Assembly (NCBI GenBank): GCA_910587905.1
Contig: CAJUOF010000146.1
Location: 1-5,779 of the forward strand
Direction: 5' to 3'
DNA from: an uncultured Lachnospiraceae bacterium
GTDB taxonomy: Bacteria; Bacillota_A; Clostridia; Lachnospirales; Lachnospiraceae
DNA: 5,779 bases
The translations under genes and the position numbers were made by a program. The notes under the pieces were generated by a model, which was not told where the DNA came from, made no database searches, and worked only from the letters and a program-made list of their open reading frames with translations. The stretch's first letter is position 1, and every line of letters begins with the position of its first letter. Of this stretch, positions 1-5,779 are shown one piece after another.

Positions 1-3000
1 CGTGCAGGAGGTCATGGACCTGACTCCCGTTGCCCACTGCGCAGCCATCAAGGGCCGTGTTCCCTTCATCAATTTCTTCGACGGCTTCCGTACCTCTCAT
101 GAGTACCAGAAGATCGAGGTGTGGGACGACGAGGATCTGAAAGATATGGTGGATATGGATGCCATCGACGCCTTCCGGCGCCATGCCCTGAATCCGGAGC
201 ATCCCTGCCAGAGAGGTTCCGCTCAGAACCCCGACATCTTCTTCCAGGCAAGAGAGGCCTGCAACTCCTACTACAATGCGCTTCCCGCCATCGTAGAAGA
301 GAAGATGGCCATGGTAAACCAGAAGTTAGGTACGGATTACCAGCTATTCAACTACTACGGCGCTCCCGACGCAGAGCAGGTGATCATCGCCATGGGCTCT
401 GTCTGTGAGACCATCGAGGAGACCGTTGACTTTATGAACGCCCAGGGTAAGAAGGTCGGTCTGGTGATCGTCCGTCTGTACCGTCCTTTCGTGGCGGACA
501 AGCTGATTGCGGCGATCCCGGATACGGTCAAGAAGATTTCCGTCCTTGACAGGACCAAGGAGCCCGGCGCTCAGGGCGAGCCTCTCTACCTGGATGTGGT
601 TGCGGCTCTCCGTGACACCAAGTTCCACAATGTTCCGATCTACAGCGGACGCTACGGCCTTGGCTCCAAGGATACGACCCCCGCACAGATCGTTGCCGTC
701 TACAACAACACCGAGAAGAAGGTGTTCACCATCGGTATCGTGGACGACGTGACCAACCTGTCCCTGCCCGTGGGCGAGGAATTCTCCGCCACACCGGAGG
801 GGACCATCAGCTGTAAGTTCTGGGGCCTTGGTGCGGACGGCACGGTCGGCGCAAACAAGAACTCCATCAAGATCATCGGCGACAACACGGATATGTACGC
901 ACAGGCTTACTTTGACTATGATTCCAAGAAGTCCGGCGGCGTGACCATCTCCCACCTGAGATTTGGTAAGGATCCGATCCGTTCCACCTACCTGATCAGC
1001 AAGGCCGATTTCGTTGCCTGCCACAATCCTGCATACCTGAGAAAGTACAACATGGTACAGGATCTGAAGGACGGCGGCACCTTCCTGCTCAACTGTGCAT
1101 GGGATATGGCCGGTCTGGAAGAGCACCTTCCCGGACAGGCGAAGAAATACATTGCCGACCACAACATCAAGATGTACGTCATCGACGGCGTGAAGATCGG
1201 TATCGAGACCGGTATGGGCGCAACACGTATCAACACCATCCTCCAGTCCGCATTCTTCAAGCTGGCTGCCATCATTCCCGAGGCGGAGGCCATCGACCTG
1301 ATGAAGGCTGCCGCAAAGGCGACCTACGGGCGCAAGGGTGACGACGTGGTTCAGAAGAACTGGGCGGCCATCGAGGAAGGCGCAAAACAGGTCCACCAGA
1401 TCGAGGTTCCCGAGAGCTGGAAGAACGCCGAGTACGAGGATCTGTCTGCGGCAGTTCCTTCCGGCGACAGAGAAGACGTCGTGAAGTTTGTCAAGACGGT
1501 CCAGCAGAGCGTTTCCGCACAGGAAGGCAACAAGCTGCCCGTATCCGCTTTCGTGGATTATGTGGACGGCTCCACTCCTTCCGGCGCAGCTGCTTTCGAG
1601 AAGCGGGGCGTTGCGGTGAGCATTCCTGTTTGGAATCCTGAGAATTGTATCCAGTGTAACTTCTGCTCCTATGTATGTCCTCATGCCACCATCCGTCCTG
1701 CGGCCATGACCGAGGAAGAGGCGGCTGCGGCTCCCGCCGAGATGAAGAAGATCCCCATGACCGGCATGCCGGGAATGTTCTTCTCCGTGACGGTGGACGC
1801 TCTGGACTGCCTGGGCTGCGGTTCCTGTGCGACGGTCTGCCCCGGAAAGAAGGGCGCAAAGGCTCTCACCATGGAGCCCATGGAAGCAAATATCGACTGT
1901 CAGAAGGGCTTCGATTACGGCCTGACGCTGCCTAAGAAGGAAGCGGTCCTTGAGAAATTCAAGGAGAGCACCGTGAAGGGCAGCCAGTTCAGACAGCCCC
2001 TCCTTGAGTTCTCCGGCGCCTGCGCGGGCTGCGGCGAGACTCCTTATGCGAAGCTGATCACCCAGCTCTTCGGCGACAGGATGTATATCGCCAATGCAAC
2101 GGGCTGCTCCTCCATCTGGGGCAACTCCTCCCCGAGCACGCCTTACACCGTGACTCCCGAGGGCAAGGGCCCGGCATGGTCCAACTCCCTGTTCGAGGAT
2201 GCGGCCGAGTTCGGTTACGGCATGAGCCTGGCTCAGAACGCCATGAGAGAGACCTTAAAGTCCAAGATCGAGGACGTCCTGGCCAACGGCGACAATGAAG
2301 ACGTGAAGGCTGCGGCAAAGGAATGGCTGGATACCTTCAGTGTCGGCGCATTAAACGGCGCAGCCACTGACAAGCTGGTGGCGGCTCTGGAAGCCTGCGG
2401 CTGTGACAGGGCGAAGGACATCCTGAAGGACAAAGATTTCCTGGCCAAGAAGTCCCAGTGGATCTTCGGCGGCGACGGCTGGGCCTATGACATCGGCTTC
2501 GGCGGCGTGGACCACGTGCTGGCCAGCGGCAGAGACGTGAACATCATGGTATTCGATACCGAGGTTTACTCCAACACCGGCGGACAGTCCTCCAAGGCGA
2601 CCCCCACCGGCGCCATCGCAAAGTTTGCGGCGGGTGGCAAGGACGTGAAGAAGAAAGACCTGGCGGCCATCGCCATGAGCTACGGCTATGTGTACGTTGC
2701 CCAGATTGCCATGGGCGCTGACATGAATCAGTGCGTGAAGGCTCTGGCGGAGGCGGAAGCTTATCCCGGACCTTCCCTGGTCATCGCATACGCTCCTTGT
2801 ATCAACCACGGCATCAAGGCCGGCATGGCCAAGGCCCAGCTTGAGGAGAAGGCGGCCGTTGAGGCAGGCTACTGGTTCAACTTCCGCTACAACCCTGAGC
2901 TGGCTGCAGAGGGCAAGGCCGCATTCAGCCTGGACAGCAAGGCTCCGACCGGAGACTACAAGGCGTTCCTGAACGGTGAAGTGCGTTACAACTCTCTTGT

Positions 3001-3109
3001 ACGTGCGAACCCGGAGAGAGCTGCCGAGCTCTTCGATGCGGCAGAGGCCCAGTCCAAGGCCAAGTACGAGCATCTCCAGAAGCTGGTCAAGCTCTACGGT
3101 GTAGACTGA
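1..3109 (+). CDS. nifJ: Pyruvate:ferredoxin (flavodoxin) oxidoreductase, 5'-truncated by window edge
   Basis: Cytosolic enzyme that oxidatively decarboxylates pyruvate with CoA to acetyl-CoA and CO2, passing electrons to ferredoxin. The first full codon is at 2 and the stop is TGA 3107-3109, leaving 1035 residues with no internal stop or frameshift. The start codon is outside the window; the in-frame GTG at 2 and ATG at 14 are internal. Seen, in window numbering: FFDGFRTSHE near residue 25 (end of domain I); the 2-oxoacid oxidoreductase gamma-type domain starting near GLGADGTVGANK (275-286); a two-[4Fe-4S] ferredoxin domain with Cys549/552/555/559 and Cys603/606/609/613; and a C-terminal TPP domain with GDGWAYDIG (824 onward) and EVYSNTGGQ (854-862). 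Proximal-cluster cysteines are 674, 677, 702 and 933. Their spacing equals that recalled for Desulfovibrio africanus PFOR (812, 815, 840, 1071), an offset of 138, and N858 falls on its TPP-contacting N996. This implies a ~1173-residue protein lacking the D. africanus C-terminal extension, as usual in clostridia. Lysine is almost always AAG, which suggests high expression. The pyruvate-binding N-terminal residues cannot be checked here. Confidence 0.97.
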   Translation, partial: VQEVMDLTPVAHCAAIKGRVPFINFFDGFRTSHEYQKIEVWDDEDLKDMVDMDAIDAFRRHALNPEHPCQRGSAQNPDIFFQAREACNSYYNALPAIVEEKMAMVNQKLGTDYQLFNYYGAPDAEQVIIAMGSVCETIEETVDFMNAQGKKVGLVIVRLYRPFVADKLIAAIPDTVKKISVLDRTKEPGAQGEPLYLDVVAALRDTKFHNVPIYSGRYGLGSKDTTPAQIVAVYNNTEKKVFTIGIVDDVTNLSLPVGEEFSATPEGTISCKFWGLGADGTVGANKNSIKIIGDNTDMYAQAYFDYDSKKSGGVTISHLRFGKDPIRSTYLISKADFVACHNPAYLRKYNMVQDLKDGGTFLLNCAWDMAGLEEHLPGQAKKYIADHNIKMYVIDGVKIGIETGMGATRINTILQSAFFKLAAIIPEAEAIDLMKAAAKATYGRKGDDVVQKNWAAIEEGAKQVHQIEVPESWKNAEYEDLSAAVPSGDREDVVKFVKTVQQSVSAQEGNKLPVSAFVDYVDGSTPSGAAAFEKRGVAVSIPVWNPENCIQCNFCSYVCPHATIRPAAMTEEEAAAAPAEMKKIPMTGMPGMFFSVTVDALDCLGCGSCATVCPGKKGAKALTMEPMEANIDCQKGFDYGLTLPKKEAVLEKFKESTVKGSQFRQPLLEFSGACAGCGETPYAKLITQLFGDRMYIANATGCSSIWGNSSPSTPYTVTPEGKGPAWSNSLFEDAAEFGYGMSLAQNAMRETLKSKIEDVLANGDNEDVKAAAKEWLDTFSVGALNGAATDKLVAALEACGCDRAKDILKDKDFLAKKSQWIFGGDGWAYDIGFGGVDHVLASGRDVNIMVFDTEVYSNTGGQSSKATPTGAIAKFAAGGKDVKKKDLAAIAMSYGYVYVAQIAMGADMNQCVKALAEAEAYPGPSLVIAYAPCINHGIKAGMAKAQLEEKAAVEAGYWFNFRYNPELAAEGKAAFSLDSKAPTGDYKAFLNGEVRYNSLVRANPERAAELFDAAEAQSKAKYEHLQKLVKLYGVD

Positions 3110-3135
3110 TCGCAAAAACTTTGTGTACCGTGATG

Positions 3136-3195
3136 ACTTTGAGCCAGAGCGGACATAGATACTGCGAAAACTTTGAGTCAGAGCGGACGTAGATA
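3136..3195. repeat. Imperfect tandem direct repeat, 26-bp copies with 34-bp period
   Basis: Copy A (3136-3161) begins ACTTTGAGCCAGAGCGGACA and copy B (3170-3195) begins ACTTTGAGTCAGAGCGGACG. Each ends TAGATA, and the copies differ at only 2 of 26 positions. A shorter related piece, GCAAAAACTTTG (3112-3123), matches GCGAAAACTTTG just before and into copy B (3164-3175) at 11 of 12 bases. Copy B supplies the left arm of the basal stem of the palindromic block that follows, so copy A looks like a duplicated left edge of that block. The repeat starts 27 bp after the PFOR stop codon. It is non-coding as far as can be seen. Confidence 0.85.
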
Positions 3196-3255
3196 AATAG
3201 AAGGACTCTCCCTGAAGCAAGCTTGCTTGCAGAAGGGAGAGTCCTTCTATTTATC
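3192..3255. terminator. Putative bidirectional intrinsic terminator (22-bp hairpin)
   Basis: The perfect 22-bp stem has a GC-richer 11-bp core, GGACTCTCCCT (3203-3213) with AGGGAGAGTCC (3234-3244). It is flanked by an A-rich left tract (ATAAATAGAA) and the complementary T-rich right tract (TTCTATTTAT, 3245-3254). Because the arms are complementary, either strand reads core hairpin followed by a U-rich tail, suiting the convergent PFOR and yyaL transcripts. The apex holds a 14-nt self-complementary stretch, AAGCAAGCTTGCTT (3215-3228), which can add a 5-bp stem with an AGCT loop. The U tract is interrupted by C and A, so efficiency is uncertain. No better terminator is visible elsewhere in 3110-3344. 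Confidence 0.55.
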
Positions 3256-3256
3256 A

Positions 3257-3279
3257 GCGGACATTCTGCGAATGTCCGC
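3257..3279. repeat. Inverted repeat, 10-bp stem with 3-nt loop
   Basis: GCGGACATTC (3257-3266) pairs perfectly with GAATGTCCGC (3270-3279) around TGC. No U tract follows it on either strand, so it does not resemble an intrinsic terminator. Its left arm shares GCGGACAT with direct-repeat copy A at 3149-3156. This is the second arm of the cloverleaf element. Confidence 0.8.
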
Positions 3280-3281
3280 AT

Positions 3282-3304
3282 GCGGCTTGGTTCTGCCAAG
3301 CCGC
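3282..3304. repeat. Inverted repeat, 9-bp GC-rich stem with 5-nt loop
   Basis: GCGGCTTGG (3282-3290) pairs perfectly with CCAAGCCGC (3296-3304) around TTCTG. It is the third arm of the cloverleaf, separated from the second by two bases and from the closing basal stem by one. There is no adjacent T or A tract, so a terminator role for this arm alone is unlikely. Confidence 0.8.
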
Positions 3305-3344
3305 TCTACGTCCGCTCTGCCACGGAAGTGTGCAGGCTGTTCTG

Positions 3345-5336
3345 TCACCGAAGTCCGAGTGCATGAAAGTCTGCCACAGGAGCACGACAGCCCCCATTTT
3401 CACAGAGATAATATACAGGCTGGTCAGAGACGGGGTAGGCGGCAGTAAAGGGGCAGACAGCCGACAGGCGGCGTTCATTTTCAGCAGATTTAAAGAGGAC
3501 GGTAAGGTCCTCGGCGGAATGGGTCTGCAGGTAAGCGGTGAGTTCCTCCGGAACCTTTGTTCCGGTACATACCAGTTCCCGATGGGGATAGAGGGACTTT
3601 GCCATGGAGAGCAGGGCGAAGCAGTGGGCAGCGGGATATTTTTCCGCCTCGCCGGCCAGGAAGCGGTGCTGTCTCTCGGCTGCCTCCTGGAAGGAAGGTT
3701 CCCCAGTCAGGAAAGAAAGCTCTGAGAAGACCATGGCGGCGGCCGCATTGCCGGAGGGGATGGCTCCATCATAGGTCTCTTTTGGCCGGAGGATCAGCTC
3801 TCCCGTCTCATGGGCTGTCATGAAACAGCCGCCGTTTTCCGGATCTTCAAACAGTTCCATGATTTGGCGGGCCAGGAAGACGGCCTCTTCCAGACAGGAA
3901 ACATCAAAGGTCGAGCGATAGAGTTCTGTCAGGGCCAGGGCATAGACGGCATAGTCGTCCAGCAGGCCTGGGTACGCGGCTTCTCCTTTGCAATAGCGAA
4001 GGCGGAGGCGACCTTCGGGAGTAGTCATGTTTTTTCGCAGGAATTTTCGAGTTTTTGTGGCTGCTTCCAGATAGCGTCTGCTGCCAAAAATCTGGCCAGC
4101 CCTTGCAAAGGCCAGGATGGCCCAGCCATTCCAGGAGAGCAGGACTTTGTCGTCGAGGGAGAGAGGCATTCTTGTTTTCCGGTACTGAGAGAGGGCCTTC
4201 AGGCGGGAATCACCGGCCGGCCAGCCGGGGCTTTTTTGGCCGATTCTGTTCGGGATGTTTTTTCCCTCGAAGTTTCCTGCCTCTGTGAAATTGTAAAGTT
4301 CGGCAAATTTTGAGCCATCTTCCCGGCCGAGGAGACGGACGACTTCCTCTTTTGTAAAGAGGTAATAGCTGCCTTCTATTCCATCGCTGTCTGCGTCCTG
4401 TCCGCAGCAGAATCCACCGTCCGGGGCTGCCAGCTCTGTGAATAGATAGTCTGCAGTCCGTCCGGCAATGTCTTTATAGAAGGGCTCTCCTGTGAGCCGA
4501 AATGCCTCTGAATAGGCGGCCAGCAGGAGCACATTGTCGTAAAGCATTTTTTCGAAATGAGGAATGAGCCAGGTGTCGTCTGTGGAATAGCGGGAAAAAC
4601 CGCCTTGGACCTGGTCAAAGATTCCTCCGGCCGCCATGGATTTCAGTGTGACCTCAACCATATGAAGTGCGTCGGGAAGCTGTTCTTTCTGGTACATTTC
4701 CATCAAGAAAAGAAGATTGTGGGGCGTTGGAAATTTAGGCGCCGTGCCGAAGCCGCCGAAGGTTTTGTCAAAGCTCTGGGCGAGCAGCCGGTATCCACGG
4801 AGCAGAAGCTCCCGGTCTGGGGTACCAAAGGACTGAGCGTTCTGACTGTTCAGATGAAAGGCGATCTGGTTCCCGGCCTCAAAAAGCCTGTTCTGGTCCG
4901 TGCGCCATAAGAGGGAAATCTGCTTTAACACTTCCACAAAGCCGGTTTGTCCGTATCGACTGGTTTTGGGAAAGTAGGTTCCGGCAAAAAATGGCTTTCT
5001 GTCAGGCGTTAAGAAGATGGAGAGCGGCCAGCCGCCGGAACCGGTCATGGCTTGGCAGGCGGCCATATAGACGGCGTCCACTTCCGGTCGTTCTTCCCGG
5101 TCCACCTTGATACAGACAAAATCTGCAAGGAGCTTGGCAACTTCGGAATCTTCAAAGGATTCCCGGGCCATGACGTGACACCAGTGGCAGGTGGAGTAGC
5201 CGATGCTCAAAAAGATTGGTTTTTCTTCAGATACAGCCCGGCGAAAGGCTTCCTCCCCCCAGGGATGCCAGTCTACCGGGTTGTCTTTGTGCTGTAAGAG
5301 ATAAGGGGATTTTTCATATTGAAGTTGATTTGACAT
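3345..5336 (-). CDS. yyaL: DUF255 / YyaL-family (SPATA20-like) thioredoxin-domain protein
   Basis: Complete 663-residue protein, close to the length of Bacillus subtilis YyaL. Residues ~5-170 are the thioredoxin-like domain (Thioredox_DsbH/DUF255) with KSPYLLQH (9-16), NPVDW (19-23), the CHWCH site (Cys50, Cys53), KVDREERPEVD (77-87) and FFAGTYFPK (116-124). The rest matches the family's alpha/alpha-barrel part, which resembles N-acylglucosamine 2-epimerase-type folds: GGFGTAPKFP (194-203), GGIFDQVQGGFSRY (237-250), HFEKMLYDN (260-268), DADSDGIEG (314-322), LLDDYA (458-463) and DGAIPSGNA (523-531). A terminal Cys645/Cys650 pair matches the family's conserved CxxxxC. No signal peptide or membrane segment is seen, so it is probably cytosolic. 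The molecular function of the family is unsettled; a thiol-redox or sugar-related role is only inference. An in-frame ATG at 5349-5351 would add MRYCT but has no upstream Shine-Dalgarno, whereas TGAGGT lies 9 nt before ATG 5334-5336. It converges with PFOR and diverges from the MATE gene, so it is probably monocistronic. Confidence 0.93.
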   Translation of the reverse strand: MSNQLQYEKSPYLLQHKDNPVDWHPWGEEAFRRAVSEEKPIFLSIGYSTCHWCHVMARESFEDSEVAKLLADFVCIKVDREERPEVDAVYMAACQAMTGSGGWPLSIFLTPDRKPFFAGTYFPKTSRYGQTGFVEVLKQISLLWRTDQNRLFEAGNQIAFHLNSQNAQSFGTPDRELLLRGYRLLAQSFDKTFGGFGTAPKFPTPHNLLFLMEMYQKEQLPDALHMVEVTLKSMAAGGIFDQVQGGFSRYSTDDTWLIPHFEKMLYDNVLLLAAYSEAFRLTGEPFYKDIAGRTADYLFTELAAPDGGFCCGQDADSDGIEGSYYLFTKEEVVRLLGREDGSKFAELYNFTEAGNFEGKNIPNRIGQKSPGWPAGDSRLKALSQYRKTRMPLSLDDKVLLSWNGWAILAFARAGQIFGSRRYLEAATKTRKFLRKNMTTPEGRLRLRYCKGEAAYPGLLDDYAVYALALTELYRSTFDVSCLEEAVFLARQIMELFEDPENGGCFMTAHETGELILRPKETYDGAIPSGNAAAAMVFSELSFLTGEPSFQEAAERQHRFLAGEAEKYPAAHCFALLSMAKSLYPHRELVCTGTKVPEELTAYLQTHSAEDLTVLFKSAENERRLSAVCPFTAAYPVSDQPVYYLCENGGCRAPVADFHALGLR

Positions 5337-5344
5337 TGTGCAAT

Positions 5345-5350
5345 ACCTCA
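5345..5350 (-). promoter_or_regulatory. Ribosome binding site that decides the yyaL start
   Basis: On the minus strand TGAGGT (core GAGG, 5349-5346) precedes ATG 5336-5334 by 9 nt. It overlaps the alternative upstream ATG (5351-5349), which itself is preceded by CACCATTCCA with no purine-rich motif. This favours the downstream ATG, giving a protein that begins MSNQLQYEKSPYLLQH. Confidence 0.65.
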
Positions 5351-5358
5351 TTGGAATG

Positions 5359-5388
5359 GTGATAGTTGACCTTGAATGTTTTTGTCAT
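5359..5388 (-). promoter_or_regulatory. Weak candidate promoter for yyaL
   Basis: On the minus strand ATGACA (5388-5383, 5 of 6 to the -35 consensus) lies 18 bp before TATCAC (5364-5359, 4 of 6 to -10). Transcription would start near 5352, leaving a ~16-nt leader that just contains the TGAGGT site. An alternative is the perfect TTGACA at 5455-5450, but its only nearby -10-like hexamer (TATACT, 5427-5422) is 22 bp away, outside the normal spacing. Neither is strong. Confidence 0.25.
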
Positions 5389-5473
5389 GCGCAAGGAAAA
5401 GCACGAAGCGCACGTAATCTCAGTATACCCACAAATAGGAAGATTTACCTGTCAAAAATCTGGAAACTCTCGG

Positions 5474-5502
5474 TTGTAAATTCCATTGTGCAGTGTTACA
5501 AT
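5474..5502 (+). promoter_or_regulatory. Candidate sigma-A promoter P1 for the MATE gene
   Basis: TTGTAA (5474-5479, 4 of 6 to -35) is followed after 17 bp by TACAAT (5497-5502, 5 of 6 to -10). The -10 carries an extended TG at 5494-5495, reading TGTTACAAT. The predicted start near 5509 gives a ~90-nt leader. The -35 TTGTAA and the TTACAA across the -10 are themselves inverted copies (5474-5479 and 5496-5501), so a repressor dimer could sit across the promoter; this is speculation. Confidence 0.45.
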
Positions 5503-5529
5503 CAAAACGGATTTGGTCTGTGGGAAGCC

Positions 5530-5557
5530 GTGACATACGGAGTTGACTTTCTATAAA
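5530..5557 (+). promoter_or_regulatory. Candidate sigma-A promoter P2 for the MATE gene
   Basis: GTGACA (5530-5535, 5 of 6 to the -35 consensus) and TATAAA (5552-5557, 5 of 6 to -10) are 16 bp apart. A start near 5564 would leave a ~35-nt leader before the ATG at 5599. A separate TTGACT at 5543-5548 has no good -10 at 16-18 bp, so it is less likely to be used. Confidence 0.45.
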
Positions 5558-5583
5558 TTTTGTTCATCAATAACGAAAGAGAC

Positions 5584-5592
5584 GAGGGAGGA
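5584..5592 (+). promoter_or_regulatory. Strong ribosome binding site of the MATE gene
   Basis: GAGGGAGGA contains GGGAGG (5586-5591), 7 nt before ATG 5599-5601, which is ideal spacing. The in-frame ATG two codons earlier (5593-5595) is only 1 nt from the site, too close for normal initiation. The downstream ATG is therefore preferred. Confidence 0.7.
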
Positions 5593-5598
5593 ATGGAG

Positions 5599-5779
5599 AT
5601 GTTATTTTCGAACCGTGACCTGAGGAAGCTTTTGATACCGCTGATCGTTGAGCAGTTTTTGGCGGTGTTAGTGGGGATGATCGACGTGGTGATGGTGGCG
5701 GAAGTGGGAGAGGCGGCCGTGTCCGGGGTCTCTTTGGTGGATGCCATCAACTTGCTTTTGATCCAGCTTTTGGCGGCCA
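5599..5779 (+). CDS. MATE-family efflux transporter, N-terminal fragment (3'-truncated by window edge)
   Basis: Sixty codons are open to the window end: a short basic N-terminus (MLFSNRDLRKLLIP) followed by a hydrophobic first membrane helix (about residues 11-35). The segment around VGMIDVVMVAEVGEAAVSGVS (27-47) fits the MATE motif where TM1 ends in a D-x-x-M-V-x-x-x-G-type pattern followed by small residues. A second helix begins near residue 48. Members of this family (NorM/DinF-like, ~440-460 residues) sit in the cytoplasmic membrane and export cationic drugs or metabolites using Na+ or H+ gradients. The substrate cannot be inferred from this fragment. The alternative ATG at 5593 would add two residues (ME) but is badly spaced from the ribosome binding site. 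The gene diverges from yyaL across a 262-bp intergenic region with two candidate promoters. I am fairly sure of the family and not of the subfamily. Confidence 0.85.
   Translation, partial: MLFSNRDLRKLLIPLIVEQFLAVLVGMIDVVMVAEVGEAAVSGVSLVDAINLLLIQLLAA

Larger units (their letters stand above)
3179..3319. repeat. Palindromic intergenic element able to fold as a four-way cloverleaf
   Basis: A perfect 14-bp inverted repeat (3179-3192, CAGAGCGGACGTAG, with 3306-3319, CTACGTCCGCTCTG) encloses three back-to-back perfect hairpins. These are 3192-3213/3234-3255 (22 bp), 3257-3266/3270-3279 (10 bp, loop TGC) and 3282-3290/3296-3304 (9 bp, loop TTCTG). G3192 can pair in either the basal stem or the first hairpin. 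Only about one to three unpaired bases separate the stems, so nearly every base is explained by one closed four-way junction in DNA or RNA. The 8-mer GCGGAC(A/G)T recurs at 3149, 3183 and 3257, and inverted at 3272-3279 and 3308-3315. No convincing target-site duplication or transposase is present. It could be a non-autonomous dispersed repeat (MITE or REP-like), a 3'-UTR structure, or both; the folding is seen, the role is inferred. Confidence 0.75.

Noticed and set aside
344..1684. 446-codon open frame on the minus strand inside PFOR
   Set aside because: It is antisense to an unambiguous, conserved PFOR reading frame, shows no family motif, and is explained by the strong G/C third-position bias of PFOR, which removes stops from the opposite strand.
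2351..3220. 289-codon minus-strand open frame running from the repeat block into PFOR
   Set aside because: It is antisense to the PFOR TPP domain, starts inside the repeat element, and has no plausible protein family. It is a by-product of codon bias.
3179..3319. Cloverleaf read as a tRNA, or the repeats read as a CRISPR array
   Set aside because: Arm lengths (14, 22, 10, 9 bp) do not match tRNA geometry and no T-loop or anticodon-loop consensus is present. There are only two direct-repeat copies and no regular spacers, so it is not CRISPR.
3110..3344. Insertion sequence with terminal inverted repeats
   Set aside because: There is no transposase reading frame and no matching direct duplication immediately outside 3179 and 3319. 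A non-autonomous element remains possible, but an IS cannot be supported.
3227..3448. Small plus-strand open frame reading through the palindromic block into the yyaL 3' end
   Set aside because: Its first part is the hairpin sequence and its second part is antisense to yyaL. There is no ribosome binding site suited to it, and the composition is set by the repeats.
5388..5412. Short inverted repeat TGCGC/GCGCA upstream of yyaL
   Set aside because: Five-base arms with a 15-base gap are expected by chance, and it is not placed convincingly relative to a promoter.
5338..5556. 72-codon plus-strand open frame in the yyaL-MATE intergenic region
   Set aside because: It has no Shine-Dalgarno before its ATG, overlaps both candidate MATE promoters, and shows no recognisable motif or membrane segment.

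Overview
The window looks like chromosomal DNA from an obligately anaerobic, fairly GC-rich Firmicute, most likely a Lachnospiraceae (Clostridium cluster XIVa)-type gut bacterium. That placement is an inference from three things: a one-polypeptide clostridial-type pyruvate:ferredoxin oxidoreductase (PFOR) with strong codon bias, strong AGGAGG-type ribosome binding sites, and the style of the MATE transporter start. No marker gene fixes the species.

Layout: (1) Positions 1-3109, plus strand, hold the C-terminal ~1035 residues of PFOR (nifJ). The N-terminal ~138 residues lie to the left of the window. (2) Positions 3110-3344 are a 235-bp gap between two convergent genes. It is unusually structured: an imperfect 26-bp direct repeat (period 34) leads into a ~141-bp palindromic block (3179-3319). 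That block can fold as a closed four-way cloverleaf: a 14-bp perfect basal stem enclosing hairpins of 22, 10 and 9 bp. The 22-bp hairpin has the form of a bidirectional intrinsic terminator. (3) Positions 3345-5336, minus strand, hold a complete DUF255/YyaL (SPATA20-like) protein with an N-terminal thioredoxin-like domain carrying CHWCH. (4) Positions 5337-5598 are a divergent intergenic region with two plausible plus-strand promoters and a strong ribosome binding site. (5) Positions 5599-5779, plus strand, hold the first 60 codons of a MATE-family multidrug/cation antiporter, running off the right edge.

The three genes are separate transcription units: PFOR and yyaL converge, and yyaL and the MATE gene diverge. 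PFOR is the central fermentative step (pyruvate to acetyl-CoA with reduced ferredoxin). The YyaL-type protein and the exporter have no evident pathway link to it. I see no complete new multi-gene system here. The part most worth a second look is the cloverleaf repeat block between the convergent genes, which may be a dispersed intergenic element.
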